DNA from: Piromyces finnis
Lineage: Eukaryota; Neocallimastigomycota; Neocallimastigomycetes; Neocallimastigales; Neocallimastigaceae
Assembly: GCA_002104945.1 (NCBI GenBank)
Contig: MCFH01000008.1
Coordinates: 62,001-126,000, forward strand
Direction: 5' to 3'
DNA length: 64,000 bases
Shown here: positions 42,492 through 56,700 of the stretch, piece after piece
How the letters are laid out: each line of letters starts with the position of its first letter
Position numbering within the stretch: the stretch's first letter is position 1
Notes under the pieces: generated by a model
What the model saw: the letters and a program-made list of their open reading frames with translations, nothing else
Told to the model about the DNA's origin: nothing
The model's database searches: none
Made by a program: the position numbers and the translations under genes

Positions 42492-42823
42492 AAGTTATAC
42501 TTAATCTTAAAAATATATTAAAATATTTTTTTTATTAATACATTAACATGATCGAAAGGAAAATAAATAAAATTGACATTATTATCACATTTATTTAAAA
42601 AAAAAAAAAAAAAAAAACTTTATAAAAAAATTAATTCATTTTTATAATATTGTTTTATTAACACAATAAAAAAGTTTTGAAATTTTTATAAATGGTTATT
42701 GGTAAAATTATATATAATTAAAGTTAGAGCTTAATTTAATAAAATTTTTTAAGAATAAAAAATAAAGATTGTATAGTGGTACAAGTAGGGTTTTTAAAAA
42801 AAAAAAAAAAAAAAGTAAATGAA
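42492..42823. other. Short tandem spacer between MRE11 and SNAPC3
   Basis: 332 bp carrying the MRE11 3' end and the SNAPC3 promoter. A-run at 42598-42617 and an A-tract just 5' of the SNAPC3 start codon. Nothing else is seen. Confidence 0.6.
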
Positions 42824-44830
42824 ATGTCTTTAGAAATAAATGATATAACATTAAAAAATAAAAGGAAATATAAGAGAACTCAGTCGTTTTATTTTAATTC
42901 AGATCCACCTTCAGAATCTAAATTAATTAATTTAAAATTTTTTAGAGATATTTATCTAAATCAATTAAAAAAAAATAATTGCACTAATGAGCATAATAAA
43001 GAAATATCAAAAGAAAATAATGTCATTGATAATGATTGTTTAAAATCATTTATACAAGAAAATAATCTATCGGAAAATATTGAAAAAGAACTAGAAGATA
43101 ATTGTTGGTAAGAAAATATTATTTTAATTAATAAATAAATTGTTAAAATAATTAATTAATATATATTATCCCATATTATTCTATTTAAATTTTTTTTATA
43201 ATCTTAAATTTTTTAGTAATGTTTTTAATTCTTTAAAGTATAAAGAATTTATTGAGCAACCTAAATTATTAAATGAGTTATGTAAAATTATTGATAAAAA
43301 TAATGTAAAAAATACAAGTAATTCAAATAACAACAATGAAAGTAGTAATTCAACAAGTAATAATAAAACTTCAAAAAAAGATAATACAGGATCTAAGAAA
43401 TCCTCTACAACAGAGGGACCTATTGAAGTGATATTAAATGAAATGAAGAAAAGTCGACTAAATACATTAAGGTATAAAATAATAATTGTAATAATAATAA
43501 TTTAATCCAGTAAATTATTATATGAAATTCCTAATAGTCTGATATTAAATTTTCTTTTTTTTCCTTTTCATATAACAATTTATTTTTTATTTCTTATTTT
43601 TATTTTATTTTTTTTTTTTTTATTAATCTAAATAATATTAATAGCGAAAATAATCATTTAATTGTTCCATTAAAGAAAAGGAAAACTCTAAATTACCTTG
43701 AAAAAATCGGGGTAAGCACTAAATTATTTTTAAATATTTTACTATTATATGTAATGGAGGATATAATTACTAAATTAAATCCACATATTTAGATTCAAAA
43801 AAGAAATATTAATACCATAGAAAATAATGCGGGACAAAGTCCAACTGAAGAAGTAATTAAAAATACAGATATAATTTTAAATATCGAATTTTATTGTCAA
43901 GATGATCCTTCCAGAGTCATAGATGAATTTGAAGTTTATGGAAATCAAAAATTAAAAGACCTAAGAGATGCCTTTTTTTGTTCTACAGAACCAATCGATT
44001 TTTTCTCGGATTCACAAGTAAATAGAGACTTTACTAAAATACCATCATCATTCTTTATAGAAAATATATTTTATAATAACTATTCTGATAATATTAAAGA
44101 TTATTATAGCAGGTAATTATAGTATTATATTAGATAGTTAAATTTTATTATTATCATTACTAATGATTGATATATATATATAATGATTTTGATTTTGATC
44201 CTAAAGCAATATAATAAATTGGGTATATAAAAAAAAAAGATATTTGCAACCAGGTTTAGGAAGATTTATATCAAAAAGTATGGATGATGTTAGATTCGTA
44301 GATTTATCAATTAGATTAAATTTCCCCTATCTATATATTCATCATAATAATTGTAAGCATATAATGATTTTTACAAATGTTAGGTAACTAAAAATATTAT
44401 GTTTAACTATGTGTTTTTTTAAGCTATTTAATTATATAAATTTATTAATATAAAAATAATAAATGATATAATAACAGACTTATTCACAAAACGGATGACC
44501 ATCATATTAGAAACTATCCAAAATTAGTATATAAGGGATGGGTTAGAAACTATAAATGTAAATTATGTTCTAATAAACTGGCAAAGTATGACATTATTAA
44601 ATACTTATTTTTAATAAAAATTTAATCATATCTCATGTTATTCTTTATATTTATTATATATTTTCGTTATTAAAAATAGATGGGTAACCTATGATGATTT
44701 GTATGCCACTGATAATCCATGTATTTGGTGTCAAGATTGCTTTGATAGCTTTCATAAAGATAAGGATGGAAATTTTATATATAAAGATTTTAAAAAATTA
44801 CCATTATTTATATACCCTGATTATTCTTAA
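42824..44830 (+). CDS. SNAPC3: snRNA-activating protein complex subunit 3 (SNAPC3/SNAP50)
   Basis: Seven exons (42824-43107, 43217-43471, 43645-43711, 43793-44112, 44240-44383, 44478-44585, 44680-44830) give 442 residues. SNAPC3 is the zinc-finger subunit of SNAPc, which binds the proximal sequence element of snRNA promoters for Pol II and Pol III. Exon 4 has the family core LKDLRDAFFCSTEP and a FFIENIFYNN strand. Exon 5 has DVRFVDLSIRLNFPYLYIHH followed by NNCKHIMIF. Exons 6-7 hold the zinc-binding end: C384-x2-C387 ... AKWVTYDDLYATDNPC407-x2-C410-x2-C413. Length and the order of these blocks match SNAPC3. The start chosen is ATG after the poly-A run; an upstream in-frame GTG context at 42776 only adds poly-Lys. 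Convergent with PDE9. Confidence 0.88.
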
Positions 44831-44853
44831 TCTTGTTATCAATATTTTAATTT

Positions 44854-44904
<51 letters not shown>

Positions 44905-45208
44905 TTATAATAAAAAATAAAATAAAATGTTATATTATAAAATACAATCAACTTTTATTAATACATTTAATTTGAAAAATATTAATATTTATTATTTAAA
45001 TATAAAAAGTTTATAAAAGATCATTTAACGTCAATATATATATAAAAAAAAAACATTTTTATTTCTTTTAAAAAAAAAAAATATTAACAAAAATGTAATT
45101 TATATGAAAAAAAAAAAAAAAAAAAAAAAAAGGAAAAAAATAAGAGCAGGTGAAAATTGACTATAAAGATTGTTAAAATTAAAAATATAAAATTAGGATT
45201 ATTATTTT

Positions 45209-45245
<37 letters not shown>

Positions 45246-45456
45246 TGTTGTTGTTGAATATTTTCTTCTATAGAGTAACTATAATTTATTTTTTTTTATA
45301 GTTAATTTTATTTTATCAAACTAAATATTATTGTTGATTTTTATATAAATTATATAAATTAAATTCTATTTTATAATATTTAAAAGATTAGTTTATTATA
45401 TTTTTTCTTTATCATTAAAGAAAATAATAAAGATAGTTGAAAGATCTTCAATTTAT
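44831..45456. other. Convergent spacer between SNAPC3 and the phosphodiesterase gene
   Basis: 626 bp with a TTTA array right after the SNAPC3 stop, poly-A (45105-45132) and poly-T (45215-45244). No gene is seen. Confidence 0.6.
44853..44906. repeat. TTTA tetranucleotide microsatellite
   Basis: About thirteen TTTA units immediately 3' of the SNAPC3 stop codon, probably inside its 3' UTR. Confidence 0.92.
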
Positions 45457-47684
45457 TTAAACTTCTAAATTCTTATAATACGCTAATGATGTTCGTATTG
45501 GTTTAATAACATTATCATTCTATTTTTATAGAAAAAAAAAAAAAAGTAATTATAAAATAAAATAATATATATTGTTAATGAAAAAATCGTGAATATAAAA
45601 TTGTACTTTTAATTATAAAATAATATTATTATTTATTATTTATATATTTATATAAAAATAAATGTACCATATTTGGTAAAACTTTAGCCATAGCTTCAAA
45701 TATTGGAATCATTACAAAAGCAATAAAGTTTGATTGAGTTATTGATTTCTTAACCTTCTTTCTATCCATTAATGCTGATACTGGTAATCCTTCAACTAAT
45801 TCTTTATCATGTTGCATAAAGAATTCTTCAAGTAAATTATCTACCCATGGTTCAGCAACATGTGTTGGTCTTACTTCATTTGAAATATCAGCGCTCTTAA
45901 TTAACATCAATAAAAGCTGCATATATGATATAGGGTGAAAGTATTAATATATATCTAATTATTAAAACATAATAAGTTTATTTAAGTTAATATACCATAT
46001 TTCTGTGTTCTTCATTTTTAAAATCAAATTTATCAGTCATATCTTTAAATTGGCCAACTAATTGACTATGTTTTGCCATATCAGTTGCTAAAATACATTG
46101 AATTATACCTTTTCTAACCTCTACAAATTCTTCATTTGATAATGATTCTAAAACATTTGCTTCTGGTTTCTTCAGTATATAGAAAAAAACAGCTTTTTAA
46201 AAAAAAAATAAATATATTTAATGATACTTTTTCATGAAAAAGTATTAAACTTATATATAATAATTACCACAATGATGATTTTCTAATGGAGATTGATCAT
46301 TATATAATAAAGCTAAATCTGTTTTAGCATTAACTTGATACTACATATTTAATTATATAATTAATATATAATAATAAAATTACAAAAATATATTATTATA
46401 ATTTATGAAAAAATAAATAAATTATATTTACAACATTATTGCATCCAGGATGATCTCTGTATTATAGATATACAATTATTCAATGGATTTATTAATGTAT
46501 ATAATAATTCAATTAATTAGTTAACTATTATGAATATATGAAATATAAAATATTTAAATAATAGTATAACATACAGATCATGAGCAATGCCTATTTTTAT
46601 AATTATATATATATATAAATGATTAGGTTAAGATTTATTAAAATCTATTCTATCCACTATATTATATTCAATACTTACATGATAACATTAAAATTAATTT
46701 TTCACGAGGAGTTAGAATATTGACTAAATTCGTTATATTAATTATTCCATACATCTATTATTAAATATATTAAATGATGCATATTCAAATAGAGTAAAAT
46801 ATTTATATATATTATTAGCTTTTAATGAATTTCAACTTTGAAAATGAAAAATATTTTTATTCTTTTTTTTAATCTACTAACCATCTGAGTTACACAGAAA
46901 CAGTGAATAAAATTATGAAATGGCTATTTTTTAAAATGGAAATTATTAAGAATATTAATATATATATAATGAAATGGTTATAGATATTAATTAAAATTAA
47001 TATAATATTAAATATAAAAGTGTCCAATAATAAAAGAATCGGATTATTTACATTCTTATTATAACATAATTTACAACAATGTAAGAAATTATCCAAAGTA
47101 TCAAAATTGATTTTAAAGCTGTCGAGTAATCCAAGATCTATAAACATATGTTCAAGAAGAGAAATCATTCCATTTTCTTTCCATTTCCATATATCAAATG
47201 TTGGTTTCTTTAAATGCTCTATAACATCTTTATTAAATGAAGGTCTTTCAATATTATGTCTATATATCATTTCAACATTTTCAACTTTATTTTTAGCAGG
47301 ACACGGAGTTTTTATTGGTGTTGTTGATGTTGAGGTTGATGAAACTCTTGGATTTATGTTTAATCTGTCTTCATCTTCTTTATTCTCTTTATTATTTGTT
47401 CCGATAATATTATTACTACTTGTACTATTTTCAAGTTGATTTATTGGTTTTTTCTTACGAAAAATAAGTCGATATGGCTTTTTTTCGGTATTTGGTTCAA
47501 TTTCGGGTGAAATTGGAATTATAGTACCATCATGTTTATATAATTTTAAAATTATATCTGGATCATCTGAATAGTCTGCAACATTACATAAAAAACTTCG
47601 AAATTCTGATGTTGTTGTTTTTGAAAAAAGCTCAATTACTTCATTCCCAATACCCTCAATATTTAAATATATCTTTTTTGACAT
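45457..47684 (-). CDS. PDE9: PDE9-like cyclic nucleotide phosphodiesterase
   Basis: Nine exons (47684-47052, 46923-46882, 46754-46679, 46590-46575, 46456-46432, 46340-46268, 46192-45996, 45916-45668, 45519-45457) join into 457 residues. Class I phosphodiesterases hydrolyse 3',5'-cyclic nucleotides; PDE9 prefers cGMP. The catalytic metal-site residues are all present: HNFIH in exon 2 (~214-218), the HDxxH motif HDLDHPGCNN (H254, D255, H258), D364 in [18 protein letters not shown], and the nucleotide-binding glutamine Q415 in [19 protein letters not shown]. The N-terminal ~75 residues ([19 protein letters not shown] ... EKKPYRL) resemble the PDE9A N-terminal domain, strengthening the subclass call. 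Residues ~85-135 are disordered Ser/Thr/Asn-rich. Two exons are only 16 and 25 nt; without them the HDLDHPGCNN motif cannot be built. Soluble; no membrane segment. Divergent from the SLC35C2-like gene. Confidence 0.87.
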
Positions 47685-48988
47685 TTTAATTTATAAATAC
47701 AAATTTTGACTTTTTTTTTTTAATTATTCTCTACTTTGTTATTTTTTATTATTTTTTTTTAATAATTTTTAAAAACTTGATAAAATTGAAACTGATATAT
47801 ATGATATATATATACTTTAAGAATATATATTATTAATTGTTATTTTGATATTTCAATTTGAATATTAATATATAAATAAAAATTACGTTTTTTTTTAATA
47901 ATAATATGAAAAATTACATAAATATATTTGTTATTATCTTGTTTTATTTCTTTTAATTAACCGAAAATAAAAATTAAGATGTTTTCCTATATAATAATAT
48001 ATATTTAAGAAAGTCAATAGTATGAATTAGAATATGTTGTGTATCGATAATATTATTTTACTATTATAATCATTTTTCTTTTTTAAAAGTTTCGGTATAA
48101 TAAAAATTTTAATATTATTGATATAATCAATTTGTAATATAAAAAGTTTAAGGAATTATAATAACTAAAATAAATGTAACATCACTTTACATATTATCTT
48201 TGTTTTACCAATATGTTAAATATTATTAAAATATTATATATATCTATATATTATTTTATCTTTATTTTTTCCTTTTAAAAATGAAAAAAAAATAAGAATT
48301 TTTTTTAAAAAAATTCAAGTTATTATCATACTTGAATAAATTTGAATAATAACTTTTTTATTAAAATTCTAATAATTAAAAAGTAATATAAAAATATGTA
48401 TATATAAAGTTTACAAATTTTTAAATTATAAACTATATTTTTATTATATGTTTAGTAATCAAATGAATTTCTACAATACACTCATTTGATACTTGATGAA
48501 TAATTATACCTAATTTACTAATAATTTAGTTTAAATTATATCAATTATACTTTATACTATTATGGCATTTTATTTTTATCATTAAATTTTTAAAGTTTTA
48601 ATTTTATTTATTAGTAATTTCAGTCATTCCTTTTAAAAATCTCATACATTATTGATAATAAGTATTTAACTTTATTTTTTTTTTACCAACATAAATATAT
48701 TTCCTATATAAAACTTTTTAATCATTATTCGAAATAATCTTAAATTATAATTTTATCTCTATATAAATCTTAAATATAATAACCTTTTACATTTACAATA
48801 CAAAAAAAAACTAAAGAAACGTTTTTTAATATTTTATAGTGTAAAAAAATAATAAAAGAAAACGATATTTTAACACTAAATCTATATAAATTTAAACCTA
48901 ACGCTTATTCGTTTAATTGACCGATTATTACATATTATTACAATATTTTGTAGTGATTTATTTTTAATATCATTCATCCGTAGTCTTT

Positions 48989-49103
48989 GTGTTATATTTT
49001 AATTAAATAAAAATTATACTTTTTATGGATTAAAAAAAATTCAAAGACTATTGATGAAGGATATTATAAAAAGTATAATTTTTATTTAATTAAAATATAA
49101 CAC
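48989..49103. mobile_element. Candidate foldback/MITE-like element with perfect 38-bp inverted arms
   Basis: Bases 48989-49026 (starting GTGTTATATTTTAATTAAAT) are the exact reverse complement of 49066-49103 (ending AATTAAAATATAACAC). A 39-base loop separates them. A second imperfect inverted pair, about 21 bp, interleaves with it: 48970-48990 (ending GTAGTCTTTG) against 49042-49062 (starting CAAAGACTA). No clear target-site duplication is visible at the outer ends. It may be a non-autonomous transposon, a foldback, or a recent inverted duplication. Confidence 0.6.
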
Positions 49104-49921
49104 TAACTTTTATAAATCCCATATACCACTACCACTAATTATTATAAGGTTAAAAAAAAAAAAAAAAAAAAGAAAATATAAAAAGATTAATATGAAATTA
49201 ACTTCTTCCTATTCATTATATGATTATATGCATTATTGTATTATTACAAAAATTAACATCTTTCAAATATTCTTTTAAACATTTGAATAATTATTATATA
49301 TATATATATATAGTATATGATAGTAGATGTAAAATGGTTAATAAATAGTATAAATAAATAGTATAACAAAAAAAAATTATCAAAGTTCACTTTTTTTTTT
49401 AGGTTAAAATATAAAAACTTAAGAGAATGTGTGGCTTGAAACATTATAATTCACATGATCTGTCAAGTTTTTTTAAAAGGTTCCACCTCATGTCTTTTCA
49501 TTTTTTTCTATTATTATTAATAATAAAATTATGAAATGTAATTAAATTAATAAAACATAATTTGATGAATTTAATCTTAATTTTAAATTAAATTTTTATT
49601 TAAATAAAAAGTTTTATTTCAAAATAGTTTAACGACGATTGAGGTTTTTTTTTTTTTTTCTTTTCTTTTCTTATATAAAAAAACTCAATTAGCCAAAGCT
49701 ATATATTGAAAGAAAAGACTCTATGAATATATATCCAAAAACAAATATAAAATTTTATTATAATCATTCAATTGTTTATTTTTCTAATCTTAAAATTATC
49801 TTTAAAAATTTCTATTATGAATAATAATAAATAAAATAATCATTTGGCAATAAAAGTATTATTATAATAATACAACTACATTTTACAATCTACAAAAAAA
49901 ATACAAATAAAAGGAATAAAA

Positions 49922-49923
<2 letters not shown>

Positions 49924-49966
<43 letters not shown>
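49924..49966 (+). repeat. Poly-A tract of 43 bases
   Basis: Uninterrupted run of 43 A, about 320 bp upstream of the SLC35C2-like start codon. It is the longest pure homopolymer I found in the window. Confidence 0.95.
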
Positions 49967-49967
<1 letters not shown>

Positions 49968-50283
49968 ATATATTAGTCAATGAAAAATTAAAGTTTAACA
50001 AAAACACCCTCATTGTAAATAGCAAATTCTTATTAAAGGCTTAAAATTTACAATCATTTAATTAAAACTGGTTTTTAATAAAATAAATATCACATATTTA
50101 AAATATAGAACGGATTATTATATATAAATATATATTCTTTTTCTTTATTATTCTTTAAAAAATTGAACAATATTAAAAATCTATTAATTGGAAATCTTGT
50201 AAATAATACAAATAAAAGCTATCTTTTTTTTCTTAAATATATATATATATATACAAAAATAAATAAATACATATAGAATCAAT

Positions 50284-52812
<2,529 letters not shown>

Positions 52813-53779
52813 ATAGATAAAAAAGAAGGGAAAATAAAATAAAAATAAAACATAAGCAAGCAAATAATAGATTATTTTTTTTAATCCTTTAAATTATATA
52901 TATATAAATGAAATTATGATAATGTTTAAACTTTTTTTTTTTTTCAATATTTTTTAAAAAGGCATTTATCATTCAGTATTATTAAAAAAAAAAAAAAAAA
53001 AATGCAACTATACTTTAAAAAAAAATAAGAATAAGAAAATAAAGTATAATTCCTTCTATTTATTTTATTTTACTTTATTTTATTTTATTACATATATGTA
53101 CATGGTATTAAATATTACAAACACATTCTTTTTTTTTTTTTTTTTTTTTAATATTTTCTCAAGCAATACAACAAAATAAGAATTAAAAAAATATAAATAT
53201 AAATAATAATAAAAAAAAAAAAAAAAAAAAAAAGCTTTCGCAAATAAAATTATAACTACATTTCTGTAGATATAAAAATAATTTTAATATCTATCTATCT
53301 ATATATATATTCTCAAATTATATTACTATTTATTTATTTTAATTTATAAAAATGTTTTTATTTCTTTTATATATAGTGTACAATTCTTTAAAGGATTTTC
53401 CATGTTATTTTTTTTTTTTTTTTTTATGTAATCATTCTATCCTTTCAAAATATAATTTGAATAGTGATTTATACATAAATATATATAAAAAATAACATTC
53501 AAAAAGTCAATTCCAAAATTTTAATATATTCTGCTGTACAATTCCAAAGATTAATTCTCATTTATGACTTTTTTTTTTATAAAATAAATCTATATTATCT
53601 ATATTATTTTTATCATTCATTTTCGTTTGCTAAATAATGTATACAAATATTTCTTTATACTTTTTTATTTTTTTTTTTTATTATATTTAATTTTTTTTTT
53701 TCTTTTTTTTATTTATTCCTCATAATTCATTATTTCTTAAAACCCATTTGAAATCATCAAATCAAAAAAAAAAAAAAAA
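52813..53779. other. Convergent spacer, 967 bp
   Basis: Between the stops of the transporter and Sel1-repeat genes. It holds many A and T homopolymers (52983-53000, 53129-53149, 53212-53233, 53409-53425, 53763-53778) and no recognisable gene. Confidence 0.6.
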
Positions 53780-56700
53780 CTATTTACTACTACCATAAAG
53801 ATCTTCTGGTTTTGCTGAAGAATATGCTTTAATATAATCATTTTCTAACAAAACATGATTACCAGATTCATTTTCATTGTCTTCAGAAGTATAATTCTTA
53901 CTAATTAATGAATAAGTTCTCTTAAACATATCTAATTCACTTAATTTATTGGTACTTCTTAGTTGATCTTGATTTGGATCATATAAACTTTGGGCATGAC
54001 GATAGATTCTAGAATTTTTACTACTTGAACTATGCCTACTTGAATAGGTAAAATTATTTTCTTCTATATAATTATGCTCTCCACTATCATTCATTGAATC
54101 ATTGAACACCAAAGGTTCTTTTCCCATGAAAATTTTTTCTCTTGAGAGCTTATGTTTAGATTTATTAAAGGAGGTAGATCCCTTATGATGAAGAAGTAAT
54201 TTGGATTTCGATATCTTGCTTTTCAATAACTCTTTACTCTTCTTCATAAAACCTTTATTATGCAATTTAGAAAATTCAGAATAATTATCATTTATAGAGG
54301 GTTCTTTCATCGATAGACTCATATTATACATGGCATTTGCATTTGAATTTGAATTATATTCTATAGGAATGGGTTGTTGAAGATTTAAACTGGTACTGGA
54401 TTGACTTTTATCCTTACTATATCTTCTCAAATAAACCTTTTTATTGCTGTCCTTTGCTGAATTCATATTAAAACTTGTATTATTTAATAATTCTTCACGT
54501 TTCTTCAATGAATTGGCTCTTTCTTTTTCGGTAGAAAAGGAGTTAATAATTGATCTCATCTTTAATAAGGATCTCTTTTTACTCTTACTTTTCAATTTAC
54601 TTTTTGAAGAGGAAGAGGATACGTCAGTAGAAATAGTTTTTGTATTAGATGCGTCATTACGACTCGATGAGGTATAATAAGAATTATTATCGTATGAGGT
54701 AGAAGCAGGAGAATTTAAACTATAAGAAAACGGATGAGTCATATTATTAAACGGGAAGGTGGATGTTCTCTTTTCAAATACTGAATAATCTTCATAACTA
54801 TAATCATTAGAACTTTCAACATCATAAGAATAATCCACAGTTGAGGCTTCATTTTCCGTTATTACAATTTCAGAAACTTCAGTGTTGTTATCATTCATAT
54901 CTATGACTTCATCTGTATCACTCATATCGCTACTATCTTTTTCCATAAGATAATTAAGTTGTTCAGAAATTTGCTCCGATAAACTTGGCGAGGAATTCAT
55001 GATAGGAGTGTCAAGAATATTTGATGAGGAATTAAAGGAATACGTTTGAATCATTTTTTTATCTAATAGATCATAAGTATTGGCATTACTATTTCTTTTG
55101 GTATTACTGTTATTAAAATTTTCTATGCTATTTGAATTATCAAAATTCACTCTATTATTTATGTTGTTTTGTAAAAGATTTATTTTATCATTTTCTGATT
55201 TTGATTTTATCATTCTACGGTTATCTAAAGAAGATGTTCTTTTATTAACAACAATGCCTGCATCGTTGTTTTCAAACATAGTGGTTTTGTTCTTATCCTT
55301 CATAGTGCTCAATTGATTAAGACTGATAGTTGAAGAACAAGATGATCTTGGGTAATGCGAATAAATAGAATTAGTTTGAACAGAAGAAAATTCGCTATTT
55401 TTATAGGATGACACAGAATCAACATCCGACAATGCGATTGTAGACGGCTTCAATGGAGTGAAATTATCTATATTTAATGAACCATTCTTTTTATGGCCAA
55501 GAACTGTTTTGGACTTTTGAATTGGATGAACGATTTCTAAGTTTTGCTTCTCTGAACTTTCAATGGTGCTTAATTTACTATCGGAATTACTATATTTCTT
55601 GTTTTGATAAATAATATCTTTTGCCATTATTGATAAAGAGTTATAAATATCATTATTTGCACAATTCTCTTTATTTACCCTATCATCTTTTCTACTTTCA
55701 TTTTTGTTATTAACGGTAGTGGATGATGTAATAAATGACGGCTTACTACTACTACTTGTTCTTATATTTCTAATGTTTGATATTTTTTTGGTATCATCAG
55801 AATTATCATTATATTCATCCTCACTTTCATCAGAAGACAATGAAGTCGTACTACTATCCGAATCATTATCGTCGTTAGTATATATGATTTGTCCAATGGG
55901 GTGACTTGTTCTTTTGACTATTTTATCGGGTGAACGATTAACACTTCTATTTACGGACTTTGATTGAATAGATAAATTTTTCGAAGGATTTCTCATTTTT
56001 GTTTGAAGAAGCATTTGATAATTGGAGGAATTTGAAATGGATCCCTTTCTCATTAAATTATTAATGTTATAAGAAGATGGCGGTATTGGATTGATTAATG
56101 AAGCAGATGATATAATAGATTTTGTTCTTACACTAGATGTATGAGATGCATATGAATTATATGGAAGGGAAGTGGTGAGAGTCGACGCCATTTGAGATGG
56201 GTAGGAAAGAATTAAAGCTTGAGGAATATTAAGATACGATAATATAGCAGAGGCAATATACTGATTTTTTGCATAATACTTGTTAATTGTAGATTCCATA
56301 TTTGAGCCTTTAATCGTATTGATAGAGATGTTTTCGGTATCACTGCGAAGGCTTGAATGATCATGTTTATCAAAAAGGGAGGTAATATTCAAGAAACTAC
56401 CCTTTCTCAATATACTATTCTTTTTATAAAGTTGATTTCGTCTTTCCATGACCTCGCCATATGCATTATTTATATCAAATTCACCTGTTTTAAGGGTATC
56501 AACTGTTCTAACAGTAGAATAATTATCATAGCTACTGCCTTCTGTATCGGTATAATTACCATTAATACTACTTACTCTACTACTCATTATATTACCATTA
56601 CTAGCCATTGTGCTTATACTACCTCTTCTATATTCATTACCATTAGTACTAATACTACTTCTTCTATATTCTGTACTTGTTAATGTAGTTATACTACCTC

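Larger units (their letters stand above)
47685..50283. other. Divergent intergenic region, 2.60 kb
   Basis: Between the PDE9 and SLC35C2-like starts. Contains the inverted-repeat element at 48989-49103 and a 43-base poly-A at 49924-49966, both listed separately. I see no protein gene. Confidence 0.6.
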
